A DNA stretch of 22,636 nucleotides from Dokdonella_A sp035760865 (GCA_035760865.1 DASTSE010000175.1:1-22636); one strand, 5' to 3'; positions 15,140-22,549 are shown, counted from the first letter of the stretch. The notes: a model not told the origin generated them from the letters alone. Made by a program: numbers and translations.

Positions 15140-16606
15140 CTACAGATCGTTGAGCCCCTCGGCGACACCGTCGGCGCCGACCATCAGCAGCTTCAGCGTG
15201 TTGGTGCCGCCGCCCTGGCCCGTGTGGTCGCCGTTCGTGACGAGCACGCGATCGCCGACCGCGAGATGACCGAGGCGGTAGAGGTGCTGGATCGCGTCGC
15301 GCGACGCCTGCGTCGGGCCGACGCCTTGTGCGTCGAACTCGACCGGGTTGACGTCGCGATACAGCAGCATGCGTCGCCGGGCGGCGGCATTGCGCGACAG
15401 CGCATAGATCGGCACGGTCGAGCGGTAGCGCGACAGCCACTGCGCGGTCGCTCCGCTCTCGGTCAGCGCGACGATCGCGCGCACGCCGACCTGGCTCGCG
15501 AGGAACATCGCGCCGAGCGCGATCGCCTGGTCGGTGCGGTCGAGCCGATGCGCGCCCGGGCTCAGGTCTTCGGTCGGTTCGAATTGCCGCTCGGCGCCGA
15601 GACAGACGCGGCGCATCGCCGCGACCGCCTTGTCCGGATGCCTGCCGGCCGCGGTTTCCTGCGACAGCATCACCGCATCGGTACCGTCGATGACCGCGTT
15701 CGCGACGTCGAGCACTTCGGCGCGGGTCGGGATCGGCGACTCGACCATCGACTGCATCATCTGCGTCGCCGTGATGACGACGCGCGAGCGCGTGAGCGCT
15801 TCGCGGATGATCTTCTTCTGCAGTCCCGGCAGCTCCGCGTCGCCGATCTCGACGCCGAGGTCGCCGCGCGCGACCATCACCGCGTCGGACGCCTCGATGA
15901 TCTCGGCGAGGTTCTCGATCGCCTCGGCGCGCTCGATCTTGGCGACGAGCGCGGCGCTGCCTCCCGCCTCGTGCAGCAGGCGGCGCGCCTGCTCGATGTC
16001 GTCGGCGACCTTGACGAACGAGACCGCGAGGAAATCCGCGCCGAGCTCGGCGGCGAGGCGGATGTCCGCGCGGTCCTTGTCCGACAGCGCGGCGACGGTG
16101 AGGCCGCCGCCGAGCCGATTGATGCCCTTGCGATCGGACAGGCGTCCGCCAGCGAGGACGCTGCAGCGGATCGTGCGGTCGACGATGTCGACGACTTCGA
16201 GCGAGACGAGGCCGTCGTCGAGCAGCAGCACGTCGGCCGGCTTCACGTCGCGCCAGAGATCGTGGTAGCTGACGCCGACGCGCGTCGCGTCGCCGGGCGG
16301 CGCGTCGGCGCGGCAATCGAGCGCGAACGCCTGGCCCGGGACGAGTTCGACCGGGCCGGCGGCGAAGCGCTCGATGCGGATCTTCGGCCCCTGCAGGTCG
16401 GCGAGCACGCCGACTTCGACGCCGAGTTCGGCGGCTGCCGCACGCACGGCGTCGGCGCGTTGGCGGTGGTCCGCCGCGCTGCCGTGCGACAGGTTGAGGC
16501 GCACGACGTTGACGCCCTCGGCGATGAGCTTCTTCAGCGCACCGGGCGCATCGGTCGCGGGTCCGAGCGTGGCGATGATCTTGGTGCGGCGAATCTGCTC
16601 TGCCAT
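15140..16606 (-). CDS. pyk: Pyruvate kinase, PykA-like
   Basis: The product is 488 residues, near the 480 of E. coli PykA. It transfers phosphate from phosphoenolpyruvate to ADP, the last glycolytic step. Motifs: RRTKIIATLGPATD at 6-19, NLSHGS at 38-43, DLQGPKIRI at 70-78, the catalytic AKIERAEA with K223 and metal ligand E225, ARGDLGVEIG with D249, and ITATQMMQSM followed by PTRAEVLDVANAV. The start MAEQIRRTKI matches PykA-type proteins, while a longer frame upstream shows no homology. The Shine-Dalgarno is weak. It follows the HAD phosphatase gene after 108 nt, where a candidate promoter and a GC hairpin lie. A perfect 12-bp palindrome (15128-15139) touches the stop codon. Confidence 0.97.
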   Translation of the reverse strand: MAEQIRRTKIIATLGPATDAPGALKKLIAEGVNVVRLNLSHGSAADHRQRADAVRAAAAELGVEVGVLADLQGPKIRIERFAAGPVELVPGQAFALDCRADAPPGDATRVGVSYHDLWRDVKPADVLLLDDGLVSLEVVDIVDRTIRCSVLAGGRLSDRKGINRLGGGLTVAALSDKDRADIRLAAELGADFLAVSFVKVADDIEQARRLLHEAGGSAALVAKIERAEAIENLAEIIEASDAVMVARGDLGVEIGDAELPGLQKKIIREALTRSRVVITATQMMQSMVESPIPTRAEVLDVANAVIDGTDAVMLSQETAAGRHPDKAVAAMRRVCLGAERQFEPTEDLSPGAHRLDRTDQAIALGAMFLASQVGVRAIVALTESGATAQWLSRYRSTVPIYALSRNAAARRRMLLYRDVNPVEFDAQGVGPTQASRDAIQHLYRLGHLAVGDRVLVTNGDHTGQGGGTNTLKLLMVGADGVAEGLNDL

Positions 16607-16637
16607 CCGCGTCGTTTCCGTTCGGGACGAGCGCGCT

Positions 16638-16667
16638 ACGCTAGCAGCGTCACCGCGACGGCGTCCA
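16638..16667 (-). promoter_or_regulatory. Candidate promoter of pyk
   Basis: The minus strand has TGGACG (16662-16667), an 18-nt spacer and TAGCGT (16638-16643), 32 nt before the pyk ATG. Confidence 0.35.
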
Positions 16668-16678
16668 TCGTTGCGCTT

Positions 16679-16697
16679 CGCGCGGATGCGCCGCGCG
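16679..16697 (-). terminator. GC hairpin between the HAD gene and pyk
   Basis: CGCGCGG (16679-16685) pairs with CCGCGCG (16691-16697) around a 5-nt loop, 18 nt beyond the HAD gene stop. There is no T tract, so it may be a weak terminator or only a stable stem. Confidence 0.25.
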
Positions 16698-16714
16698 AGC
16701 CCGCGCAAGACGCG

Positions 16715-17362
16715 TCAGGCACCGCGCGCGAGCAATCCGGCCAGATCGGCGGGCTCGTCCGCGATCGCGTCGGCGCCCGCATCGCGCAGTTCGTCGACGC
16801 TGCCGAAGCCCCAGGCGACGCCGATCGCGCGCACGGCGTTCGCCTTCGCGCCGTCGATGTCGAAACGGCGGTCGCCGATCATCGCGGCCGCTTCCGGCGC
16901 GACTTCGAAGTCGTCCAGGGCGCGCGCGATCATCGCGGCCTTCTCGCTGTCGCGACTGCCGGGCGCGGCCGCGTAGACGCGCGCGAAGCGGTCGCCGAAC
17001 GGCAGGTTGCGCACGATCTTCTCCGCGTAGAGGTCGACCTTGCTCGTGACCACGGCGAGCTGCATGCCGCGCGCGGCGAGCGCGTCGACGATCGCGCCGA
17101 CGCCGTCGTAGACGCGGTGCTCGCGCCAGCCGACATCGCTGAATCGCTCGCGATAATGGTCGACCGCGCGTTCGACCGCGACCGGATCGTCGCCGAGCGC
17201 GAGCGGGAACGTCGCGCGCAGCGGCGGACCGATCCAGCCGCGCAGGGTCTCGCGCGGCGGGCTCGTCGCGCCCAGCCGCGCGAGCGCGTATTCGATCGAG
17301 TTGACGATGCCCGCCTCGGAATCGATCAGCGTGCCGTCGAGGTCGAACAGCGCGAGCTTCAC
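16715..17362 (-). CDS. HAD-family phosphatase, phosphoglycolate phosphatase/5'-nucleotidase-like
   Basis: The product is 215 residues from a GTG start. It carries all HAD motifs: nucleophile segment FDLDGTLID with D7 and D9, VVTSK at 104-108, K141 in the second half, and GDRRFD at 164-169. The cap region follows residue 14. The C-terminal pattern GDRRFDIDGAKANAVRAIGVAWGFGS resembles phosphoglycolate phosphatase and 5'-nucleotidase/PNB phosphatase relatives. The true substrate cannot be read from sequence. The GTG start is favoured because the frame upstream lacks homology and because GTG overlaps the TGA of the metzincin gene as GTGA, a classic coupling arrangement. It lies in the pgk-pyk stretch, so removal of 2-phosphoglycolate or another glycolytic side product is a reasonable guess. 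Confidence 0.88.
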   Translation of the reverse strand: MKLALFDLDGTLIDSEAGIVNSIEYALARLGATSPPRETLRGWIGPPLRATFPLALGDDPVAVERAVDHYRERFSDVGWREHRVYDGVGAIVDALAARGMQLAVVTSKVDLYAEKIVRNLPFGDRFARVYAAAPGSRDSEKAAMIARALDDFEVAPEAAAMIGDRRFDIDGAKANAVRAIGVAWGFGSVDELRDAGADAIADEPADLAGLLARGA

Positions 17363-18750
17363 CCGTCGAAGCCGTTCTTGAAGATGAGATCGCCGATCGT
17401 GCCGCGCTGCAGGTTGAGCACGAAGCCCTCGGCGCTCGTCGCCGCGACGCTCACCGTGAACGCATTGCCGGGCGCGGTCCAGCTCTCGCCGACCTTGAAC
17501 ATCGAGCCTTCGTTGTTGGCCGTGTCCGCGGGCGGCACGCTCGCGTCGACGCTCCAGGCGGGCTCGTTGCGCGTCGTGTCGACCTCGTGGATGACCACCG
17601 CGTCGCCGGCGAGGCTGGCCTCGTAATAGCCGCTGCGCTTGCGCGCCTCGATCACGTAGTAGTGGCTGGCCGGCGCGGGCGCCGGCAACGTGACGACGAT
17701 CATCTGCACGTGGGTCGAGCCGCGCAGGCTCGCGCGGTCGAGCGTGATGCCGTTGTAGGCACCGTTGGCGGAAACGGTGAGCTTGCGGGCGGCGTCGATC
17801 CAGCCGAGGTCGTCGCGCGACCAGATGCCGATGTGCTTGGGTTGCGTGCCGTAGGTCGGGTCGTGCCCCGCATTGTCCCAGGCGTCGCTCATGACGTCCC
17901 ACGGGTTGTCGTACGGGTCGCCGTCGCCGTCGGAGTTGTTCGCGTGCGGCAGCCCAAAACCGTGGCCCATCTCGTGCGCGAGCGGCGCTTCGTTCGCGTA
18001 GCCCCAGGGCGGCTCCCAGGTCACGTACCAGACCTTGCTGACGCCATCGAGCGTGGCGTAGCGGCTGCCGCCCCACGCATAGCCGTCGAGGTCGTCGTTG
18101 TAGAACGTGTTGACGCCGACGAAGTTCGCGAAGTTGACGCTCGCGTCGGCGACCGCGGTGCAGTCGTTGAACAGCGCGCCGAGGTTGGCCGAGCCGCTCG
18201 CGGGTACGTAGTACGAACGCGGATGCGGCAGCGTGAACCAGCCGTAGGCGACGCTGCCGGCGACATCGGCCTTGTCGTACGACACTTCGCGCCAGTAGTG
18301 GTCGAGGCGGCCGGTCTGGTTCGACAGCATCGTGGTGAAGTACGGCACGTCGTGCGGCTGCGCGGATACGTCGCTGAACTTGCACGCGAGCGTGACCCAC
18401 GGCTGGCTGCCGCTCACGCGCGGGACTGCCGCGGCCGCGATCGACGCGTCCGCGGCGACGATCGCCTCGGCGCGCACGCGTCCGCCGGGCCACGGCCCGG
18501 GCTCGGATGCGAGCGCGATCTCGCGACCCGCGAGCGCGTACAGGTTGCCCGCGGCGCGCAGCGCACTCGCGGTATCGAGCGGATGGCGCGTGCCGTCGCG
18601 CTCGACGAGGTCGGCCTCGAAGCGGCTCGGCGGCGCCGCGCCCGGCACGGGATCGCCCCAGCGCAGCTCGAGCGTGCCCTGCAGCAGGTCCTGCGCGGCG
18701 ATCGGCGCCGTGCCTGCGAGCGCGAGGCCCGCGAAGAGGAGTCGTTTCAT
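17359..18750 (-). CDS. Secreted metzincin-type zinc metalloprotease
   Basis: The product is 463 residues with a signal peptide (about 1-19, before QDLLQ). The catalytic site HEMGHGFGLPH at 259-269 fits HExxHxxGxxH exactly: zinc ligands H259, H263 and H269, catalytic E260. The segment WDVMSDA at 284-290 supplies a Met-turn methionine (M286), so it is a metzincin, perhaps near peptidase families M11 or M6. Unlike M6 immune inhibitor A, the third ligand is His rather than Asp. A beta-rich C-terminal region ends in LIFKNGFDG, a possible short sorting tag. The Shine-Dalgarno is weak. The gene follows pgk by 78 nt and overlaps the HAD gene by 4 nt, an odd place for a secreted protease. Confidence 0.88.
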   Translation of the reverse strand: MKRLLFAGLALAGTAPIAAQDLLQGTLELRWGDPVPGAAPPSRFEADLVERDGTRHPLDTASALRAAGNLYALAGREIALASEPGPWPGGRVRAEAIVAADASIAAAAVPRVSGSQPWVTLACKFSDVSAQPHDVPYFTTMLSNQTGRLDHYWREVSYDKADVAGSVAYGWFTLPHPRSYYVPASGSANLGALFNDCTAVADASVNFANFVGVNTFYNDDLDGYAWGGSRYATLDGVSKVWYVTWEPPWGYANEAPLAHEMGHGFGLPHANNSDGDGDPYDNPWDVMSDAWDNAGHDPTYGTQPKHIGIWSRDDLGWIDAARKLTVSANGAYNGITLDRASLRGSTHVQMIVVTLPAPAPASHYYVIEARKRSGYYEASLAGDAVVIHEVDTTRNEPAWSVDASVPPADTANNEGSMFKVGESWTAPGNAFTVSVAATSAEGFVLNLQRGTIGDLIFKNGFDG

Positions 18751-18780
18751 CCGGCGTGATTCGCAGTCGAACGGACGCGC

Positions 18781-18786
18781 AGCCTA
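18781..18786 (-). promoter_or_regulatory. Candidate -10 box of the metzincin-HAD pair
   Basis: The minus strand reads TGC-TAGGCT, 31 nt before the metzincin ATG and inside the 78-nt gap after pgk. There is no clear -35. It suggests the protease/HAD pair may not depend only on read-through from pgk. Confidence 0.25.
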
Positions 18787-18828
18787 GCAGGCCTCGCGCG
18801 CGCCGCTTGCGACCGCGCGCACATCCCG

Positions 18829-20001
18829 TCAGCCGCGCGCCGCCAGCGCGGCGACCGCAGGCAGTTCCTGTCCTTCGAGGAACTCGAGGAACGCGCCGCC
18901 GCCGGTGGAGATGTAGGACACCTTGTCGGCGATCCCGTACTTCTCGATCGCCGCGAGCGTGTCGCCGCCGCCCGCGATCGAGAACGCGCCCGAGGCGGCG
19001 ATCGCGTGCGCGAGCGTCTCGGTGCCCTTGCCGAACGCATCGAATTCGAACACGCCGACCGGACCGTTCCAGACCACCGTGCCGGCCTTCGCGATGAGGT
19101 CGGCATAGCGCTTCGCGGTCTGCGGCCCGATGTCGAGGATCATGTCGCCGTCGGCGACGTCGGCGACGGCCTTCACGGTCGCCGGCGCGTCGGCCTTGAA
19201 CTCGGGCGCGACCACGACGTCGGTCGGCACCGGCACCTCCGCGCCGCGCGCCTTCGCCGCCGCGATGATCTTCTTCGCCGTGTCGACGAGGTCGAGCTCG
19301 ACCAGCGACCTGCCGACGCGGTGGCCCGCAGCCGCGATGAACGTGTTGGCGATGCCGCCGCCGACGATGAGCTGGTCGACCTTGCCGACGAGCGTCTCGA
19401 GCAGCGCGAGCTTGGTCGAGACCTTGGAGCCGGCGACGATCGCGAGCAGCGGCCGCGCCGGGTGCTCGAGCGCCTTCGCGAGCGCGTCGAGCTCGGCCAT
19501 CAGCAGCGGGCCGCCCGCGGCGACCTTGGCGTAGCGGATCGCGCCATGCGTCGACGCCTGCGCGCGGTGCGCGGTGCCGAATGCGTCCATCACGTAGACG
19601 TCGCAGAGCGCGGCGTACTTCTTCGACAGCACCTCGTCGTCCTTGCCCTCGCCGACGTTCATGCGGCAGTTCTCGAGCAGCACGAGGTGGCCGGGCGCGA
19701 CCTCGACGCCGTCGAGCCAGTCGCGCACGAGCGGCACTTCGCGGCCGAGCAGTTCGCCGAGGCGCCGCGCGACCGGCGCGAGCGAATCCTCGGCGGTCCA
19801 CTGCCCTTCCTTCGGCCGGCCGAGGTGCGACATGACCATCACCGCGGCGCCCTTGTCGAGCGCGAGCTTCAGGGTCGGCAGCGCGGCGAGGATGCGCGTT
19901 TCCGACGTGATGCGGCCCGCGTCGATCGGCACGTTGAGGTCCTCGCGGATCAGCACGCGCTTGCCGGCAAGGTCGAGATCGCTCATGCGCACGACGGCCA
20001 T
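18829..20001 (-). CDS. pgk: Phosphoglycerate kinase
   Basis: The product is 390 residues, the usual bacterial length. It interconverts 1,3-bisphosphoglycerate plus ADP with 3-phosphoglycerate plus ATP. It is clearly of the E. coli type: MSDLDLAGKRVLIREDLNVP near the N-terminus, SHLGRPKEG, VMDAFGTAHRAQASTHG, GSKVSTKLALLETL, VGGGIANTF, WNGPVGVFEF, and GGGDTLAAI...YISTGGGAFLEFLEG at the C-terminus. The ATG at 20001 starts MAVVRMSDLDL as in relatives and has GAGGAG 7 nt upstream; a longer in-frame reading to 20157 is unconserved. A TTGCGC/TGTAAT promoter lies just upstream. It heads the leftward series of carbon genes with pyk and fba. Confidence 0.98.
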   Translation of the reverse strand: MAVVRMSDLDLAGKRVLIREDLNVPIDAGRITSETRILAALPTLKLALDKGAAVMVMSHLGRPKEGQWTAEDSLAPVARRLGELLGREVPLVRDWLDGVEVAPGHLVLLENCRMNVGEGKDDEVLSKKYAALCDVYVMDAFGTAHRAQASTHGAIRYAKVAAGGPLLMAELDALAKALEHPARPLLAIVAGSKVSTKLALLETLVGKVDQLIVGGGIANTFIAAAGHRVGRSLVELDLVDTAKKIIAAAKARGAEVPVPTDVVVAPEFKADAPATVKAVADVADGDMILDIGPQTAKRYADLIAKAGTVVWNGPVGVFEFDAFGKGTETLAHAIAASGAFSIAGGGDTLAAIEKYGIADKVSYISTGGGAFLEFLEGQELPAVAALAARG

Positions 20002-20038
20002 CGGGAAACTCCTCGGATTCGGGACGGGGAAACCCGGC

Positions 20039-20067
20039 ATTACAGCGGCGAATCGCGGCCGGCGCAA
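20039..20067 (-). promoter_or_regulatory. Candidate sigma-70 promoter of pgk
   Basis: The minus strand has TTGCGC (20062-20067), a 17-nt spacer and TGTAAT (20039-20044), 38 nt before the ATG. The -10 matches five of six consensus bases. Confidence 0.5.
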
Positions 20068-20121
20068 TCGCGCGCGGCGCCCATGCCCGGCAGCGTCCGC
20101 AGCCGCCGCGTGCGCACCCGC

Positions 20122-20138
20122 GCCGGCGATTCGCCGGC
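20122..20138 (-). terminator. Hairpin between the DUF1272 gene and pgk
   Basis: GCCGGCG (20122-20128) pairs with CGCCGGC (20132-20138) around an ATT loop, 29 nt past the DUF1272 stop. No T tract follows on either strand, so terminator function is uncertain. Confidence 0.3.
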
Positions 20139-20166
20139 CTTGCGCGGACCCCCGCACCGCGTCACT

Positions 20167-20409
20167 TCATTGCGGCGCCCCGCACGCGAGCGCTCGCCGC
20201 GCGGACGACGGTGGGTACTTCGCGAGTTTTGCTGCCGGGCGGTGCGGCCGGCGCTCGAATCCGCCGCCGCAGTTAGGGCACACGTGGTCGAGACGCTGTG
20301 TGACGCACGCGGCGCAGAACGTGCATTCGAACGAACAGATCATCGCGTCGTTCGCGTCGGGCGCGAGGTCCTTGCCGCAGCATTCGCAGTGGGGGCGCAG
20401 TTCGAGCAT
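20167..20409 (-). CDS. DUF1272 family cysteine-rich zinc protein
   Basis: The product is 80 residues starting MLELRPHCECCGKDLAPD, the characteristic opening of DUF1272. Ten cysteines follow in zinc-finger-like spacing (CECC, CSFECTFCAAC, CPNCGG), then a basic tail RRPHRPAAKLAKYP. The family is small, cytoplasmic and of unknown function; zinc binding is inferred from the cysteine pattern. An in-frame ATG 33 nt upstream (20442) would add MAVPPADRDVA, which is not part of the family core, so 20409 is preferred. The gene diverges from the OsmC-like gene across about 180 nt. Confidence 0.88.
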   Translation of the reverse strand: MLELRPHCECCGKDLAPDANDAMICSFECTFCAACVTQRLDHVCPNCGGGFERRPHRPAAKLAKYPPSSARRALACGAPQ

Positions 20410-20560
20410 GGCGACGTCTCGGTCGGCTGGAGGGACCGCCATTGTGCGCATCCGCGCGTCGCGCGGAGATGGCCGCCGCGCGTTGCACGGACGGAGCCAT
20501 TGCGCCCTGGCCCCGCCCGCCGCGCCGTAAGTGGCCCGCATGCGCGGCGCCGCACGGCGC

Positions 20561-20566
20561 TAGCAT
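20561..20566 (+). promoter_or_regulatory. Candidate -10 box of the OsmC-like gene
   Basis: GC-TAGCAT lies 28 nt before the ATG, matching four of six -10 bases. No -35 is recognisable. Confidence 0.3.
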
Positions 20567-20593
20567 GCACGCCCGGCCACGACGGAGTCCCGC

Positions 20594-21055
20594 ATGAGCA
20601 CGCACACGGCGACGATCACCTGGCAGCGCGGCGACGCGAGCTTCGCCGACGGCCGCTACTCGCGCCGGCACGAGTGGCGCTTCGACGGCGGCAGCGTCGT
20701 CGCCGCGTCGTCGTCGCCGCACGTCGTGCCCGCCCCCTGGTCGGACGCGGGCGCGGTCGATCCCGAAGAGGCGTTCGTCGCCGCGATCTCGAGCTGCCAC
20801 ATGCTCTGGTTCCTCTCGCTCGCCGCCGAGCGCGGTCTCGTGGTCGATACCTACGCCGACGACGCGGTCGGCACGATGGCGCGCATCGCACCGGGGCGGC
20901 AGGCGATCACCGAAGTCGTGCTGCGCCCACGCATCGCGTTTGCAGGCGACCCGCCGCAGGCGGACGTGGTCGCGGCACTGCACGAGGCCGCGCACGAACG
21001 CTGCTTCATCGCGAACTCGGTGAAGACCGCGATCCGCGTCGAGTCGCCCGCGTGA
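20594..21055 (+). CDS. OsmC-like peroxiredoxin-family protein
   Basis: The product is 153 residues with the OsmC/Ohr pattern. The first redox cysteine C68 lies in DPEEAFVAAISSCHM at 56-70 and the second, C137, in HERCFIANSVKT at 134-145. Both are needed for thiol-dependent reduction of organic hydroperoxides in this superfamily. The SSCHM context and the FIANS segment look like the general OsmC/YhfA-like branch rather than classical Ohr. The substrate (organic peroxide or other) is not decided by sequence. GGAG lies 6 nt before the ATG. It is monocistronic and converges on the TlpA-like gene across a REP-bearing gap. Confidence 0.9.
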   Translation: MSTHTATITWQRGDASFADGRYSRRHEWRFDGGSVVAASSSPHVVPAPWSDAGAVDPEEAFVAAISSCHMLWFLSLAAERGLVVDTYADDAVGTMARIAPGRQAITEVVLRPRIAFAGDPPQADVVAALHEAAHERCFIANSVKTAIRVESPA

Positions 21056-21106
21056 TGTTGCGCGACGCGGCGACCGCACTCGTCCGCGCGGGACCGTGGC
21101 ATTCCG

Positions 21107-21130
21107 CGCAGGAGCACACCCGTGCGCGAC
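21107..21130. repeat. Possible degenerate REP-like sequence
   Basis: GGAG at 21111-21114 overlaps a small stem, GCAC (21114-21117) with GTGC (21122-21125), with flanking CGC/GCG. It recalls the GTAGGAGCGCAC type of REP seen in some gammaproteobacteria, but it is short and imperfect. It lies in the 299-nt gap 21056-21354, which otherwise holds only the REP doublet. Confidence 0.25.
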
Positions 21131-21200
21131 CGCCGCATCGAATGCCACCGCGCTATGCCCAATGGGTGGCCCCTGCGACGGACGCCGGCACAGGCCAGAG

Positions 21201-21310
21201 GTAGGGCGGGTCGAGCGCGAAGCGCGAGTCCCGCCGCACACGGCAACGGGGTGTTACAGATCGACATCGCATCGCGAGCGGCGGCACGCGCGTTGCGCGT
21301 ACCGCCCTAC
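21201..21310. repeat. REP doublet (REPIN-like) with GTAG heads
   Basis: Two inverted REP-like units face each other. The left one is GTAG (21201-21204) followed by the stem GGCGGG (21205-21210) / CCCGCC (21230-21235) with an inner GCGC/GCGC stem. The right one, on the minus strand, is GTAG (21310-21307) followed by a 12-bp hairpin (21280-21306, one G-T pair). The outer ends form the 9-bp inverted repeat GTAGGGCGG / CCGCCCTAC. A GTAG tetranucleotide before an imperfect palindrome is the mark of REPs mobilised by RAYT transposases. The position between convergent genes is typical. No RAYT gene is in the window. Confidence 0.8.
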
Positions 21311-21354
21311 CGCATCGTCGCGCGCGATCGCGTCCCCAATCGGGCGCGTCGGAC

Positions 21355-21861
21355 TCAGCGCGTCGGCGACGCCGGCGTCGCGACCGCTGGCAGGCCGAGT
21401 TGCTTGCGCAGGGCGGCCTCGACCACTTCCGGCGCGTCGCCGCCGACGCGGCGATAGACGATCGCGCCGCTGCGGTCGACGAGCAGCAGGCCGGGCGCAC
21501 CCTTGATGCCGTACTGTTCGGCGATCGCGTCGCCGTCGCGCACGAGCGTGAAGGTCTGGCCGCGCTCGCGCAGTTCGGCGATGGGATCGCCGTCGTCCTT
21601 GATGTCGATTGCGTAGACGTCGAGTTTCGCCTTGCCCGCCGCGTCGTAGACCGCCTGCACGTGCGGCATGAGCGCCTTGCAGTAAGGGCACCAGGTCGCC
21701 CAGAACAGCAGCACCGCAGGCCGCTGCAGGTGGTCGGGATCGAACCGGATCGCGGCGCCATCGGCGCCCTTGCCTTCCCACGGCAGTGCGCGCGCGCCGT
21801 CCGCGGCGGCCAGGGCGCTCGACGACAGCAGCAACGAGAGGCACAACAGCAGGATGCGCAT
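21355..21861 (-). CDS. Periplasmic TlpA/ResA-like thioredoxin-fold protein
   Basis: The product is 168 residues. A signal peptide occupies about 1-19, with an L-rich core containing a Cys (C7) but no lipobox. A thioredoxin fold follows with the active site W57-C58-P59-Y60-C61 in FWATWCPYCKALMPH and a cis-proline at P123 in KGAPGLLLVD. Such proteins reduce or maintain disulfides in the periplasm, for example in cytochrome c maturation or envelope repair. No cytochrome or Dsb partner is nearby, so the target is unknown. The ATG has GGAG about 6 nt upstream. It lies 75 nt after the DinB-family gene on the same strand and could be read with it. Confidence 0.92.
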   Translation of the reverse strand: MRILLLCLSLLLSSSALAAADGARALPWEGKGADGAAIRFDPDHLQRPAVLLFWATWCPYCKALMPHVQAVYDAAGKAKLDVYAIDIKDDGDPIAELRERGQTFTLVRDGDAIAEQYGIKGAPGLLLVDRSGAIVYRRVGGDAPEVVEAALRKQLGLPAVATPASPTR

Positions 21862-21936
21862 GGCGATCTCCGTGGGGGGCGTCTTGCAGACCGGCGGCCC
21901 GTCGGATTCCTTGCGCGCCGGCCGACGCGGTTTCCC

Positions 21937-22428
21937 CTACCGCCTGCGTGTCGCCTTTTCGGCTTCATGCAGATAGGTGGTCAAACCGTCGTTCGAGGGC
22001 GCAACGCCATTGAGGAGCATCAAGGCACTGACCTGCCCGCGATGGCCGATTCCGTGCGTGATGACGTGCATGAGCATTTCCTCTCGCGACATGCGGCCCG
22101 GCGCGCCGTCCGTGAACGTGAAGTCGATCCGCTCGGCGAGCGCGTCGGCGTCGAGCGAGGCGACGTAGTCCACGTACTCGCGGTCGCTTTCCCCGATGTC
22201 AGCGGAGACGCGCTCGAGCGTCGGCATGACGGCGGGATTGCCGGATCGGTACGCATGCGCATGTCGTCGCAGGTGCGCCGCGAAGATTCGATCGACGACG
22301 TACGTATGGCCGAGCGCCTTGAGGGCGAGATCGCCGAATCCGGTTGGCCCGATCTCGGCGAGCCGGGTCAGGAGAGCGTCGTTCGCCCAGGCCTTGTAGC
22401 GGAACAGTCGTTGCAGTGTGGGATTCAC
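21937..22428 (-). CDS. DinB family protein
   Basis: The product is 163 residues from a GTG start. It is a four-helix-bundle DinB/YfiT-like protein. The metal-binding histidines fit the family triad: H41 in ALGHTYVVD, and H125 and H129 in HVITHGIGHRGQV. The opening LQRLFRYKAWANDALL is typical. Relatives include thiol transferases (bacillithiol or mycothiol type) and uncharacterised damage-inducible proteins. Here the thiol partner is unknown and the name does not imply DNA polymerase IV. The GTG is favoured because GAGG lies 6 nt upstream and the longer in-frame reading to 22566 adds an Arg-rich, unconserved stretch. It diverges from the TetR-type gene across 121 nt. Confidence 0.9.
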   Translation of the reverse strand: MNPTLQRLFRYKAWANDALLTRLAEIGPTGFGDLALKALGHTYVVDRIFAAHLRRHAHAYRSGNPAVMPTLERVSADIGESDREYVDYVASLDADALAERIDFTFTDGAPGRMSREEMLMHVITHGIGHRGQVSALMLLNGVAPSNDGLTTYLHEAEKATRRR

Positions 22429-22501
22429 TCGGAGCCTCGCTGGTCGGTTTGCGCGGCGTCGCAGCCGGAGTTGCGGCTCATGGCGTCGCCGGAACAGAAT
22501 A

Positions 22502-22515
22502 CGAGCGATCGCTCG
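22502..22515. promoter_or_regulatory. Perfect 14-bp palindrome in the dinB-like/tetR gap
   Basis: CGAGCGATCGCTCG is fully symmetric and lies 34 nt before the TetR-type start codon. It directly follows a weak rightward promoter candidate (TTGCGG at 22471-22476, 18-nt spacer, CAGAAT at 22495-22500). A TetR operator here is plausible, though a few such palindromes are expected by chance at this GC content. Confidence 0.35.
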
Positions 22516-22549
22516 CATCCAGTACTCGCATTGGCAAGAACCACACGCG

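Noticed and set aside
14381..17626. Long plus-strand open frame (1081 codons) opposite pyk and neighbours
   Set aside because: It is Arg/Asp-rich without recognisable motifs and covers well-supported minus-strand genes.
17363..19801. Long in-frame extension upstream of the HAD phosphatase
   Set aside because: The extension runs through the metzincin and pgk genes in another frame and is low-complexity. Homology starts at the GTG at 17362.
19006..21204. Long plus-strand open frame (732 codons) spanning pgk antisense and the OsmC-like gene
   Set aside because: It overlaps two clear genes out of frame and shows no domain.
21937..21960. CCCCTACCG near 21935 as another REP end
   Set aside because: It lacks the full GTAGGGCGG arm and any following hairpin.
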